DNA of 64,000 nucleotides from Synaphobranchus kaupii (Eukaryota; Chordata; Actinopteri; Anguilliformes; Synaphobranchidae). Position 1 is the first letter of the stretch, and each line of letters opens with the position of its first letter. Of this stretch, positions 19,230 through 30,484 are shown piece by piece. The stretch is from NCBI GenBank assembly GCA_029718625.1, contig CM056395.1:25623899-25687898 (forward strand), given 5' to 3'. Made by a program: the position numbers and the translations under genes. Below the pieces are notes generated by a model. That model was not told the DNA's origin. It saw only the letters and a program-made list of their open reading frames with translations, and did no database searches.

Positions 19230-19429
19230 GATTTGGACAACTCCCGGATTGCCATATGCTCACAGCTGAGACGCTGTCAAGCCAGCAAGGGAGGCCTCCC
19301 TCCCTAACAGGAGGGTGGTGCCTGGCGCATCCCGTGTAGGCAAGTACAAACCACAGTCCACTGTCCAGTGTAGTAACCGGGGTCTGGGAACAGTGTGAAG
19401 TACTACACCCGTATTGAGATGTGTGTGGC

Positions 19430-20470
19430 TCACACAGAGCTCACTCCCAACACTGAGTGGGCTACCGGAGTCCTGGTAACATCCAGACGATAAAACCTCA
19501 CAAAAGTGTGTGGAGAAGCCCAGCCTGCGGCTGAACAGATTTCCTGCATGGAGACCCCACGGAATAGGGCCCACGATGCAGCCACGCCCCTCGTAGAATG
19601 AGCCCTCAGACCCGAGGGAGGTGATACCCCCTTTGAACCATATGCCATAACAATAGCTTCCACAAGCCAATGGGACAGCCGCTGCTTGGAGATGGCTTTC
19701 CCTTTGCAGGCGGGGGCCCAGGCGACAAAGAGCTGATTGCTCTTTCTGAAAGCCCTAGTCCTTGTCATATATGTGTGGAGAACACGCACAGGACACAGCA
19801 TATGTAGCCTTTGCTCCTCCTCCGAAGAGAAAGGCGGTGGGTGAAAAGCGGAAAGCTCCAACACCTCACATGTGAAAGCTGGGAAGCTTTTAGGCATAAA
19901 GGCAGGATTAGGTTTAAGGAAAACCTTATCCATATTAGGGGAGAATATTGAGCACGAGGGATGCACTGAGAGCGCATGGAGATCACTGACCCGCTTAGCA
20001 GAAGCTAATGCGAGCAGCAGTGCTGTCTTGAGTGACAGTCATTTTAACTCTATTCCATTTATAGGCTCGAATGGCCGTTGGGACAGAGCCTCCAGCACCA
20101 GTGACAAATCCCATGAGGGAATGAGCTTTTTAACAACAGGCAGAGAACGGCGAGCCCCCTTCATGAACCTGCGCACGAGGGGATGCTGCCCCACTGTATT
20201 GTCATCGATACCCATATGACAAGCAGTGATAGCTGCCAGGTAGACCTTAATGGTAGAAAAGGATTTCCCTTCATCCATCAGGTTTTGTAAAAAGCACAGC
20301 ACGTCAGAAACAGAGCACTGATAATCACTGACTGACGGGAGGCACACCACCTTTCAAATACCTGCCACTTATTGTCATAAAGAGATCTGGTAGAAGACGC
20401 TCTCGTGCTCTGAATGGTTGCCACCACGCGAGGGGGGAGCCCTAAAGCGTCGAGGTTGTGCCTTTCACGG
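19430..20470 (-). pseudogene. DIRS tyrosine recombinase, broken into three frames
   Basis: The core-binding domain starts near 20470 (HNLDALGLPPRVVATIQSTR, SLYDNKWQVFERWC), then shifts frame at about 20345 (SDVLCFLQNLMDEGKSFSTI), and shifts again at about 20035 to the catalytic domain. That domain has the first Arg in LASAKRVSDLHALS, the His-x-x-Arg box in LRAHSTRGVAASW, and the nucleophilic Tyr in FVRFYRLD. So all catalytic residues of an R-H-R-Y recombinase are still encoded, but at least two indels prevent one continuous protein. Confidence 0.87.
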
Positions 20471-22450
20471 GCCAAGCCCAAAGAGCTATTCGCTCTGGGC
20501 AGGGTGGTATACTTCCTCGTTCGCCTGAGACAGCAGGCCCGTACGTAACGGGAGCGCGCACGGCTGTGCATAAAGGGGGAGGGATTATCTCCACCAGCCA
20601 CGGCGATTTCGACCACCTGGGCGCTATTAGGATCAGTGTCAAACTCTGCTCTCTCACTCTGGCCAGAGTGGGAGAGATGAGAGCGAGGGGGGGAAACGCA
20701 TATAGAAGCACATTGGGCCAAGGGTGGGCCAGTGCGTCTACGCCTAGAGGCGCGTACTTGTCCCGTAGCAAGAAGAACATACGACAATGGGCGTTTTCGT
20801 GCGAGGCGAAGAGATCGACGGCTGCGTGGCCAAATCTCTGCCATAGCATTTCCACAGTCTGGGGATGCAGACGCCATTCCCCGTACAGTGGGTTTCCCCT
20901 TGACAGCAGATCTGCGCCCGTGTTCAGAATGCCCGGAACATGGGTCGCACGTAACGACAGAAAGTGATGGCTGCCCCATACCAGCAGTCTGTGGGCTAGA
21001 CTGTGGAGATGGAGAGAGCGCATGGCCCCCTGGCGATTGACGTATGCTACAGCAGTCGTATTGTCGCAGCGTACTAGCACATGCCGTCGCCTTAAGCGGG
21101 GTAGGAAATATCTGAGAGCTATCCATATAGTTAGGAGCTCCAGATAATTGATGTGAGCTGAGCGCAACCGGGTCGGCCACATCCCATTCACTACACGTCC
21201 TTCCTGAGTGGCCCCCCACCCAGAGAGAGATGCATCTGTCGTTACGACTTTCCTCATGAGAACAGTCCCGAGAGGGGTTCCCTGAGTATAAAAGTCTGTG
21301 TTCCCCCAATGACGTAGAGCTGCCGTGCACTCGTGCGTCACTGTGAGACGGCGATGGAGATCGCGTACGGGGCTGAGGTGAAGTGATGAAACCCACCTCA
21401 TAAAACCCCTCATTCTCAGTAACCCCAGTGGTAAAACCTGCGAGGCTGAGGCCATCAGCCCTTGCAGTCTGAGGCATGTGCGGTACTGTACTCTCAAGCC
21501 CGTTCTGAACAGAGAGAGACAGTCCCGCAGGGATAAAATGCGGTCCGCCGACAGGCGAGCTAGCATCGATACAGAGTTTAGCACCAGCCCCAAGAACATT
21601 ACACTCTGAGAGGGAGAGAGATTGCTCTTGGGGAGGTTTACCCTGAACCCGAGCGCAGCTAGTTGTGCCAGAACTAGTTGCGTGTCTTCCACGACTCTGA
21701 CTCTCGAATTGGCAATAATTAGCCAATCGTCCATATAAGTCAGTATTCTGACCCCCGTTAGTCTTAACGGGGCCAGACCCGCCTCCACACAAACACAGAA
21801 CACCCGTGGGCTTAGCGAGAGACCGAACGGTAGAACTGTGTATTCGTAGCAAACGCCGCGGTGGGCGAAGCGAAGGAACTTCGTGTGGGGAGGATAGATG
21901 CCTATGTGGAAGAAAGCATCTTTCAGATCGATTGATGTGAACCAATCGCTCTGACGTATTGCACGTGAAAGAGTATTGTACGTTAGCATTTTGAAGTTGT
22001 ATCGCCTCAAATGTTTGTTCAACACTCTGAGATCCAAGATAGGACGGAGGGAACCGTCCTTCTTTGGGACCAGGAAATAGCGAGAATAAAAGCCGTTTGG
22101 GCTTGATTTCTGGGAACCACACGTATCGCCCCTTTTTGTAACAGAGAGGAAATTTCCTCCTCCAAAACATGGGCCGAACTCTCCTCGGTTTGAGAGTAAA
22201 TGACTCCGTTGAAACATGGGGGTTTCCCTGCAAACTGGAGTCTGTAGCCCTTGGCTATTGTGCGTAATACCCACTCGGGGGCAAACGCCGCCTGCCAGGC
22301 TTGTACGTGGTTCGTGGAGCGCCCCTGCTGGTGCGGAGGACCGCAGAGGGGAACGGCCGGGTGCGGCCGTGCTGAATGGGACTGGCGCTCCACCTAGTGG
22401 TGAAACCAGGGGAGGCCTTATGTGATAAGAAGGGATTCTTTTCAACACAT
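20440..22450 (-). pseudogene. DIRS reverse transcriptase / RNase H region
   Basis: The N-terminal part (APEWVLRTIAKGYRLQF, then EEEISSLLQKGAI) is in one frame near 22320-22120. The frame then changes at about 22110 and continues GFYSRYFLVPKKDGSLRPIL, WFTSIDLKDAFFHI and the catalytic TYMDDWLII. RNase H follows with TTDASLSGWGAT, NYLELLTIW, RCDNTTAVAYVN and GADLLSR. The long open frame 22448-20442 covers most of it, but its first 110 residues are out of the true frame. The order RT-RNase H then recombinase is typical of DIRS. Confidence 0.88.
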
Positions 22451-22723
22451 TTTTTGTTTTTTGGCCTTTCAGGGCGGGAGCCTTTATTAGAAATGTTCAT
22501 TTGTACACTGAACGTGGCTAACATTGCCTGTGTACTGGAACCCTGAGGATTGAAGCTGGGGGGCACGTGAACTCCAACAGGTGCCCTGACCGCAGCGAAC
22601 AGAGGAGGGCTGTCCTCCTGAACTGGGGGTCTCCTTCTCTTCCTGGGGGGGGAGAGAGACGGACCTGTGACCACGGGGCTGGCTGCCCCAGAACGTGGAC
22701 TTAGGCCCCCAATAGCGGCAGCG

Positions 22724-24228
22724 TCAGGCTGGCCGCTTCCGTTTCTGGTCTGCGGGGGTGGGAGAAGGTTTCTTTGCCGCGGCTGCGGCAAAGGACATAT
22801 TCCCCCAAGGCTTAGCGGGGGGGTTGCCCTGCTGGCCCGGGGCTCTGCCCTGGGGCTTGCCCCTGCCCTGTCCTGGCTGGACACGGCGGTTCACCGCTGG
22901 GGGCTGAGGAGGCCGCGTGGGTGGCGGCAGGTGAGGCGTCGCTCTGCGTGGGAGGCAGAGTTTAAAGGCTTCATCCTCCTTTTTCTTATCATCGCACCGC
23001 TGCTGCATGAGGGTAAGAGCGGGGCCAAAGAGAGCCCGGCCTGGCTCGACAGGGGCGCCAGCTAAGCGCCTTTTCTCACTGTCGGGCAGACCAGAGAGGT
23101 TAAGCCAGAGCGCCCGCTCACCGGCTACGGAGAGAGCCATAGAGCGGCCGCAGGCCTGGACACACTGGCGAGAGTTGCGCAGAACCAGGTCATTAACAGT
23201 GACAATCTCTTGCCACAGTATAGGGGAAGGGTCCCCCTTCTGTAATGGTTTCCCCATCTCCTCTGTGAGCTCAGCTTGGTAAGCTGAGAGGAGGGAGGAA
23301 ACATTAAGGGCTCTTACCGTGAGGGATGAGGCCCTGTAGGAAGCCTGGTGGATGGAGGCTGTGAAGCGTTCCATCTTATTAGGGAGGGTAGGCCTGGACG
23401 GCGCCAGGAGACCTCCCTGTGTGGGGTTAAGGTGTCGAGCTTTGGAGGGCTCAACAGCTGGGGGTTCCCCCATGGCGTGGGCGGCCATGTCCTTAACTTC
23501 CAGGCCGGAGAAACCGTGCTTGAAATCAAGCGGTCCTTCCAGTGGTGTTTCATGTGTTTAGCGCAGGCGGGGAGAACTGGGAAAAGCTGTTTTCTGGGGC
23601 CTGGGGGGGGGCCCAGGAATTTCCCATCGTAAACATCCCTCTCCTCGTCGGCCGGGTTCTGGAGGGCTGGCCATTCGATGTTGAGACGGGCGGCGGCCCG
23701 CTCGCACACCTCCAGAAGCACAGCATAGGGTTGGGCGTTAGCCGTACCCATAGCCGGAGCTAACTGGGCCGGAGGAATGGAGTCCTCCTCTCCAGAACAT
23801 TCAGACGCAACCGCCATGTCGTCGTTATCCGATGTCTCTCCTTCCAGTATGGGGGTACCGGAGAGCGAGAGAGGGAACACCAACATGTCTGGGTCGGAGC
23901 GGTCAGCCCAACTCAGGGAAGGAAGGTCTTGAGGCGGCCGAGAGGCCGCAGTGCTATCATCCTCTTTGTCAGAGTCCTCGGGACCGAGGTCGTTGCCGTG
24001 GGTAGCAGCAACTCTCTGCCTCCGTCGCCTGAACTTTTTGGGCAGAGCGAGGCAGTGGCTGCAGCTCTCTGGGGAGTCAGTGGCCTCCTGGGCATGTTTT
24101 AAACCCAAGCACATGACACAGAGAGTGTGAGTGTCCCTGGCAGCGATGAGGGCACCGCAGGCGGCCGGGCAGGCACGCGAGCGAAGCTCCTCGGGCGGGC
24201 CGAGAGGAATGGGCTTAGACAGGGCCAT
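22724..24228 (-). pseudogene. DIRS gag-like ORF, one frame break
   Basis: The frame opens at ATG 24228 (MALSKPIPLGPPEELRS) with a Cys/His-rich segment (CPAACGALIAARDTHTLC, then CVMCLGLKHA and CSHCLALPKKFRRRRQR), followed by an acidic stretch. At about 23520-23545, after the HHWKD residues, similarity passes to another frame: LDFKHGFSGLEVKDMAAHAM and on to the basic end KRKRPA at 22724. Both halves look like one protein of about 500 residues, so a one-base indel has split it. The function, by analogy with DIRS, is a nucleocapsid-like protein. The ATG inside the second half is not taken as a real start. Confidence 0.75.
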
Positions 24229-24580
24229 TAGCGGGGAGCTAAGCGGCAGCTAAGCAGAGAACAGGCAGCGTGGGTGGCTGGCTAGAGAGCAAAGAGACAA
24301 GCTAGCGTGGGTGGCTAGTTGTGAGACAGCACAGTCCTGTTCCGCGTTAGCAGGTGCAGGAAAAAAATTGTATCTGGGGCGGGGGGCCTGACACGATAGA
24401 AGGGCTAGCGAGCGGGGTAGCAGGCTAACACCGAGTGGAGCTACTCAGCACTGACTCACGTTCCCGAACCTTTCACGCCCGGCGGAGGCTGATCCAGAGA
24501 TATATCCTCCTGCGGACAGTTAAGTGCCAAGGTTCGTGTGCGCTACACGATCGAAGCTGTGAGCGGGGTACTCGGAATTT

Positions 24581-24757
24581 CGCGAGAAGCGAATGTCAAC
24601 TGAAGAGAAGTAGCGTTGTAGTGTCCTATATGCTTGTACAAGGAGGGCGGGAGCCTCCTTCGCATTGGACACGCTACTGTCTGTCAGGGCCAGACGTGGT
24701 GCAATTGGATGCTTCTGCGGTGGTCATGACCGGATGTCATTCCCATAGGTGGATCTC
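24581..24757. repeat. DIRS right inverted terminal repeat
   Basis: Reverse complement of the left ITR, from cgcgagaagcgaatg to cccataggtggatctc. The right edge outside it, 24758-24780, ends gatgaaagagaac. Confidence 0.92.
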
Positions 24758-24780
24758 GAAACAAGATGATGAAAGAGAAC

Positions 24781-25992
24781 CAAAAGGTGTTAGAGATCAC
24801 TGAGTTTTGCCTATACGCTGAAGTGGACGTTTTCATCACGATTATTTAATTGTCTCAGTAATTATATAGGCCTACGCAATGTTAGTGTTTTATCTACCTT
24901 GTGGCTTTCCCTAGACGTATAACAAATGTTTGTATATGCTTCTTGCGATGCCAGCTTTATACAATAGGCAAATTGTCATATTTTAAACGATCATTCAACA
25001 ACCACCGTATGCATTCAGTAACCACTGCAGCCTGGCATCTGGGTTTGACCCATTTACTGGAATTACCTTCAGTAATACTTTGTTTATCTCTGCGTCTCAG
25101 GCTTATATAGCCACTGTGCGTTATGAACATCCTTGCCCATCGCCTCACCTTTAATCACGTGTTCATAGCTGTAGGCTATATTGGCGTTGGATTTCAATAA
25201 AACACGATGCGGTTCACTAACATAATTATCTGCACGTGTCAGAACTTGCTTTAAAAATATTTTGCATAATTTCCAGATAATTTTCGTGACACTGAGCCTC
25301 TCTATATAGCATAATTAAAGCATGCTGAGATCCGAATATTACAGTCTTTAATTTCTTTATTGCAGATAATCATCAACAATGTAAAATAGTTTCGCCTATA
25401 CTATTGAATCGCGATTACCGTGATATAATTTCATAGGTAGCCTAGGTTACCATAATCCACAGACACATCACCTTAATGATTGCTCCACGCCTGATGAATG
25501 CGTTGATAGACGTGATCATCAAGTCTCAAAGTCAAAAATGATCAGTCCATTATACACATGTAACCTGCGGTCTGTATGACTGGAGACTCCCGGAGACACC
25601 ATGAGCAGCCTTGGATACGATTCGGCAACCAATGCTCCTCCTCCCCGTTTCATTATGGCTCCTCTGATTGGCACAGAGCGGTTTCTGCTCCGCCCGAGTC
25701 ACTGCGGCGAGCCAAGTCTGTGCGCTATCGTAGAGTAGCCTACATACTCAGTGCTCTCCTCTCTCAATTGAAACTGCCTCACTGAAACCGCCCGTCATTA
25801 CCTGTGCATGAACATCACACAGCTAATGTGGGTGACCTACACAAATAACTGCTCAAACCTGGACATTCAGACAATCCGAAAGACTGAGCCTCCCCGTGTT
25901 CCTACTATAGGCTACACTGAGCGATTGTGTGGGCTAGTCTACCACTGCAGTTTGCGACTCGCAAGAAAGCTTACCACCTGCACACGGCTTGC
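24781..25992. other. Region upstream of coro2a exon 1
   Basis: AT-rich until about 25560, then more GC-rich with CpGs (25570-25990) leading into the first coding exon. This second part should contain the coro2a promoter and 5' UTR. I see no TATA box in a convincing place. Confidence 0.55.
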
Positions 25993-26007
25993 ATGACCAT
26001 CACGAAG
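25993..26007 (+). CDS. coro2a: coro2a exon 1 (five codons)
   Basis: ATGACCATCACGAAG followed by the donor GTAAGT. Encodes MTITK and joins in phase 0 to exon 2, giving [13 protein letters not shown], close to the [13 protein letters not shown] start of CORO2B. If transcripts start elsewhere, the ATG that opens exon 2 would serve alone. Confidence 0.75.
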
Positions 26008-29000
26008 GTAAGTAGCAGCGAGCTGTGCTTAAATCCATTGGACTTGGATCGGAATGGACGGTCCTCGCTTGGTGTGCAAGCCCGCGGTCAGAACTGTTAC
26101 AATTCATTTTATGATGTTGTTTATTATTGGGTATCGCTTCAGACTCGTCGATCTCGTTTGCTCCTGGAGACTGAGACAGGTATAGGGCGCGTGCTCTCTC
26201 TGAAACAGTCGCGATTGGCGATACGTATTGCTGTGTCCCTTGTTGTGTTTATATATTTTTGTGCAACAGCTGGGTGTTGTTGTCCAGTTAACTCCGTTGA
26301 CCTAAAATAAGTGCAACTCGACATGGTAACGGAACAGACACTGACGGCTATCGGACGCCATGCACGTGCATTTCAAGAGCATATCTAGGCACAGGAATCG
26401 TTTCTCTCAGCAAGGTTCAAAGATCCGTACGAAACGGCATATTGGCAAGACAAATACCAAGTCTTTCCTTAAAAAAATAAAAATAACACATACTAAAGCA
26501 GGTAGGTAGGCCACTGTTTCGGTTAGTCGTTAAAAGCAAATACATGTTTAAAAAGAAAAGAGTCTAAAAAGTGATGGATAAATGCTAAAAGCACTGGACT
26601 GTTGTTACTCAAGAAAATAAGATAGTAATGTCCTGTGGCGCAAAATAGGCCTACAGCAGGTGGGTGTTAATGTTGGAAAATAAAAATTAGTTACAGTTTT
26701 AGGAATAGGCTACATTTTCTGACCACAGTTTTAGGAATAGACTAAACTTTTGACCAAAACTTCGCCGTTTTCAGTCGGGATTCCCAGAAACCCAAACATC
26801 TAGGCGACTCGTATTTTACGCAAAACACAAAGAAGCGTTTGAGATGATCTATGGTTTAGGTGATGTAGCCTAGAGATCCTGATTTATTTTGGGTTGGAAA
26901 ACACTCTGTCTCAACGACAAACACAAATATCCATTGGGAAAACGAGTGTGATGTAAGTGTCACTCATGTTTAGTTTATAGTTTGGCTCGTGGCATAGATG
27001 AGTTCCACCACTCTCGTGGGAAGCGGGTTATTGGTCACTGTGCAGGTGAAGGAACGCGCGAGCCAGTCCGGCGCACGGGACCATCGGTGTCATATTCCCT
27101 GTTTCTCCGTGTATCGCTTCAGGGTAGATAACTGCAAGCTTTTACACCACGTAATCCATGCTTCTCTCTCTCTCTCTTTATGTCTGCAAAGCCGCAAACC
27201 CCTCCCACTGTCAGCGATTTCTGATTGCTAAACCATTGCTCAAAAAATGTCAGTGCTCTGCGATCATTAACGTTTCTAACACAAGTCAGGTTCTCGTAAT
27301 CTCCGTGGCGCCAATAAGTAAATTTTACACCGGGACTTCCGGCAGTAGCCTACAGTGATTCACTGTCATTATTGCTGTTGTTTTCTTTCCACTGGTATCC
27401 TAATTCGCAACGGGGTTATATCAATTTGATGCTTTTATTGCGTTCGCATTGCTTGTATAGTATACATAATAGTCGTGCTCTGTTAAGTTATTGTTTTGAA
27501 ACAATACTATTGAGTAGCCTAATACTTGAATATTTATTTTCAGTTTATTGCACAAGAAGGAAAGAGTCACAGAAATGCAGAAGGTTTTACAACATAGGTG
27601 TCAAGGTCCATGAATGAAGCCTTGCCTGATTGGTCAGCCTATGAAGAAAAAACGGTATCGAACTTCGCTTTGACATTAGGGTGTGTTGAATGATGACAGA
27701 ATATTCAAATGAGTAGACTTGCTACACTCCTATTGGGCGATTGATTGAGAGTTTAAAAGTATCAAATATCACGACCCGCAGGTTGGTCAATCTATCGGGG
27801 ATTAGCTTGATTAAATAAAAGATAGTTAGGTTGCACTATACTTTGTCTCTTTTTTTAAACGAATCTAAATTAACTTGTATTAGCACTAATTCTAGATTAG
27901 CAATGTAGAATGATTTGTGCTTTTGTTAACGTCCATTATCATTAATCCTAGATTAACTATTTTTGGGGGGCACTGCACAATTCTGTCACCTTTTTTTGAA
28001 ATTGCACCTAAGGATGGCACAACCACGCTGTTAAAGGGTTTGCAGAAAGTGTCTAGATTGGCTAGTGCTGTGCCACGCCTTCAGCTCATTGGAGGTAGAA
28101 TCTAGCCACCCGCTCCTGTTGCTGCGTGTGTTTACGCCATTAAAAGGCAGACACGCCCTATTTGCGCTCCCAGAACAGGGCTCTTTCATTCCTGTAGGAT
28201 TCGAGACAACATTTTCAACATCGGCGATATTACCAGCAGTGTTATGCACGTGGTATTCAGCAGGAATACTCGAGCTCAGTTACGCATTTAGGAACGCAAT
28301 CTGCGCTGTGGTGAAAAGGCAATTAAGAAAATTGTTGCAAAATGCACTTGTTGCTTTAATCCCATCAGGCGCTGTGTCAATCTGTGCACCACTCTGGGGT
28401 CATTTTGGGATTACAAATGATAAAAACGTGTCGAGGTTCTTTGCCCCCCAAAATCTGTTTTTTTTAAGTGACTAAAGCACCTGGGCCTTGCAAAGCAGCC
28501 CAGCATGCACCACTGCCCAGGCCAGGTGATGGGTGACTGGCTACGGTGGCAGTCAGGACGGGGTGTCAGTTAATTTCCCAACCCTGCTTCAGTCTTAAAA
28601 CCGAGGTTACCCGCCAAGTATGGGCCAACGGTGGGCTAACGATGCAGCGAGTCGGTCAGGAGGGGAATGTGGGGGTCTGTCCCGGGATACACATAGCAGT
28701 AAGATGCACCTTGTCCTTACCCGCTGAAAATAAACTGAAGAGGTACCCTCCACCATTCTTCACTGCACTGGGGCAGGAACAACACCCCCCCAAATACAGG
28801 ACAACAGCAACAGCGGCCCTGACAAAGAGCAAAGACCACAGGTTAGTAACCTGCCAAGTCTGTGGAGCACTGACACTTTGCACAAACCAAAGTAAAGTAA
28901 TGGTGCCTGAAAGTGGTGTGCACATGCGTAATGGTGCCTGAAAGTGGTGTGCACATGCGTAATGGTGCCTGAAAGTGGTGTGCACATGCGTAATGGTGCC

Positions 29001-30453
29001 TGAAAGTGGTGTGCACATGCGTAATGGTGCCTGAAAGTGGTGTGCACATGCGTAATGGTGCCTGAAAGTGGTGTGCACATGCGTAATGGTGCCTGAAAGT
29101 GGTGTGCACATGCGTAATGGTGCCTGAAAGTGGTGTGCACATGCGTAATGGTGCCTGAAAGTGGTGTGCACATGCGTAATGGTGCCTGAAAGTGGTGTGC
29201 ACATGCGTAATGGTGCCTGAAAGTGGTGTGCACATGCGTAATGGTGCCTGAAAGTGGTGTGCACATGCGTAATGGTGCCTGAAAGTGGTGTGCACATGCG
29301 TAATGGTGCCTGAAAGTGGTGTGCACATGCGTAATGGTGCCTGAAAGTGGTGTGCACATGCGTAATTGTGCCTGAAAGTGGTGTGCACATGCAGGCGTCA
29401 GCGTCTAATAAAAGTTGGATGCCTGTATACAGTGTAAAAACGGTCTGCTCTCCTTAAATAAATTTAAAAAAGTCAGGGGAGAAGCCAGTTACGAGGCAGT
29501 TCTGCTAAGGGGCATCCCCAAAATTTGGTGAACCCAAGGGGTGGCAAGCCCCCCCGCGGCAGTAGGCAGGGGACTCCCTGGAACTGCCGTAAGCCATAGA
29601 TCTTGCGTCCAGATCTTGTCATAAGTCTAGCGGGTTCGCCCCCGCATGGACAAGGCAAGGCTCAACACCTTATCTCCAAAGCAAACAAAGCGATGTTCTG
29701 ATTTCTAATATCCCTATAGTGCTAAAAATAGAGCTCCTCAGAGCCCAGACCTGGCACACCTCCTCCACAGATTTCAGAAAGAAAAGCTTCTGAAAGCCAG
29801 CTCTTCGTCACTTGGGCAAGGCACCTTATGATTTAATGCGGAGTTGGGCGACAGAGCAACTGTAGAGCTTGCCCTCCCTAAAACCCTAACATAACACGCT
29901 CCGTAGAGGAAACCGACTGGAGAAAGGGAAGGGGTTTGCGGACTAATGCTGGCCGTCGGGTTCAAAAAGGAAGCCGAGTGTACGCCTTCAAAATAAATGT
30001 CCCGGTAAGGGGGCGCGAGAGAGAGAGCACCTCCAAGCCACCAGCGCACGAGACGCAAGCGGTAGGCGCTGTAGTAACTCCCATGAGCCAAAGGTGGCGC
30101 AAGCTGTGTCTGAGGACCTGCGAGTCCGGCCTCATTCCCATTAACCCTTTAAGGTGTGAGGTCACAAATGCGTGATTAGAATGTTCTTAACTGAACATTC
30201 TGATGCTGATGTAACAATCGCTGGTACTGGTAATTGAAAGCAACGTTGTAGAACACCGACGTAGAAGTTTGAAAAGTGAAAGAAAAAAAAAACATTCCAC
30301 AAAAACCTACTCTTCAAAGGGTTAAATGAGAGTGCGGTCCATCGCTGCGTCGCATGGCTGTTTTTCCCCCTGTAGCGCATGCAGTTTTGTATCGCACTGT
30401 ACTGTGGTGTACCACCTGACCTGTCCAAACATCTGGTATATTGGGACAGGTCA

Positions 30454-30484
<31 letters not shown>

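Larger units (their letters stand above)
18890..24780 (-). mobile_element. DIRS-type tyrosine-recombinase retrotransposon
   Basis: DIRS elements replicate through RNA but integrate as circles by a tyrosine recombinase instead of a DDE integrase. All the hallmarks are visible: inverted terminal repeats of about 178 bp (18935-19113 and 24581-24757); an internal complementary region at 19135-19229 that is complementary to the extreme left edge followed by the extreme right edge; and, on the minus strand in order, gag-like, RT/RNase H and tyrosine recombinase regions. The trinucleotide AAC stands at both junctions (18887-18889 and 24778-24780), with no longer target duplication. The length, 5.9 kb, is full size. 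Several frame breaks suggest that this copy is inactive, but ITRs and the ICR are hardly diverged. It is more GC-rich than its surroundings, in keeping with recent arrival. Confidence 0.93.

Noticed and set aside
23007..23282. Plus-strand frames inside the DIRS element
   Set aside because: They are shadows of the gag-like frame on the opposite strand.
28065..28475. 136-codon plus frame as a gene
   Set aside because: No recognised domain, no splice or promoter context; probably inside a transposon remnant.
28656..29390. 244-codon minus frame MCTPLSGT repeat
   Set aside because: Translation of a 31-bp minisatellite; period not a multiple of three and no start or stop context.
28897..29392. 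CRISPR array
   Set aside because: Units are contiguous without unique spacers; this is vertebrate DNA and an ordinary minisatellite. The same applies to the 29-, 36-, 37-, 38- and 43-bp arrays.
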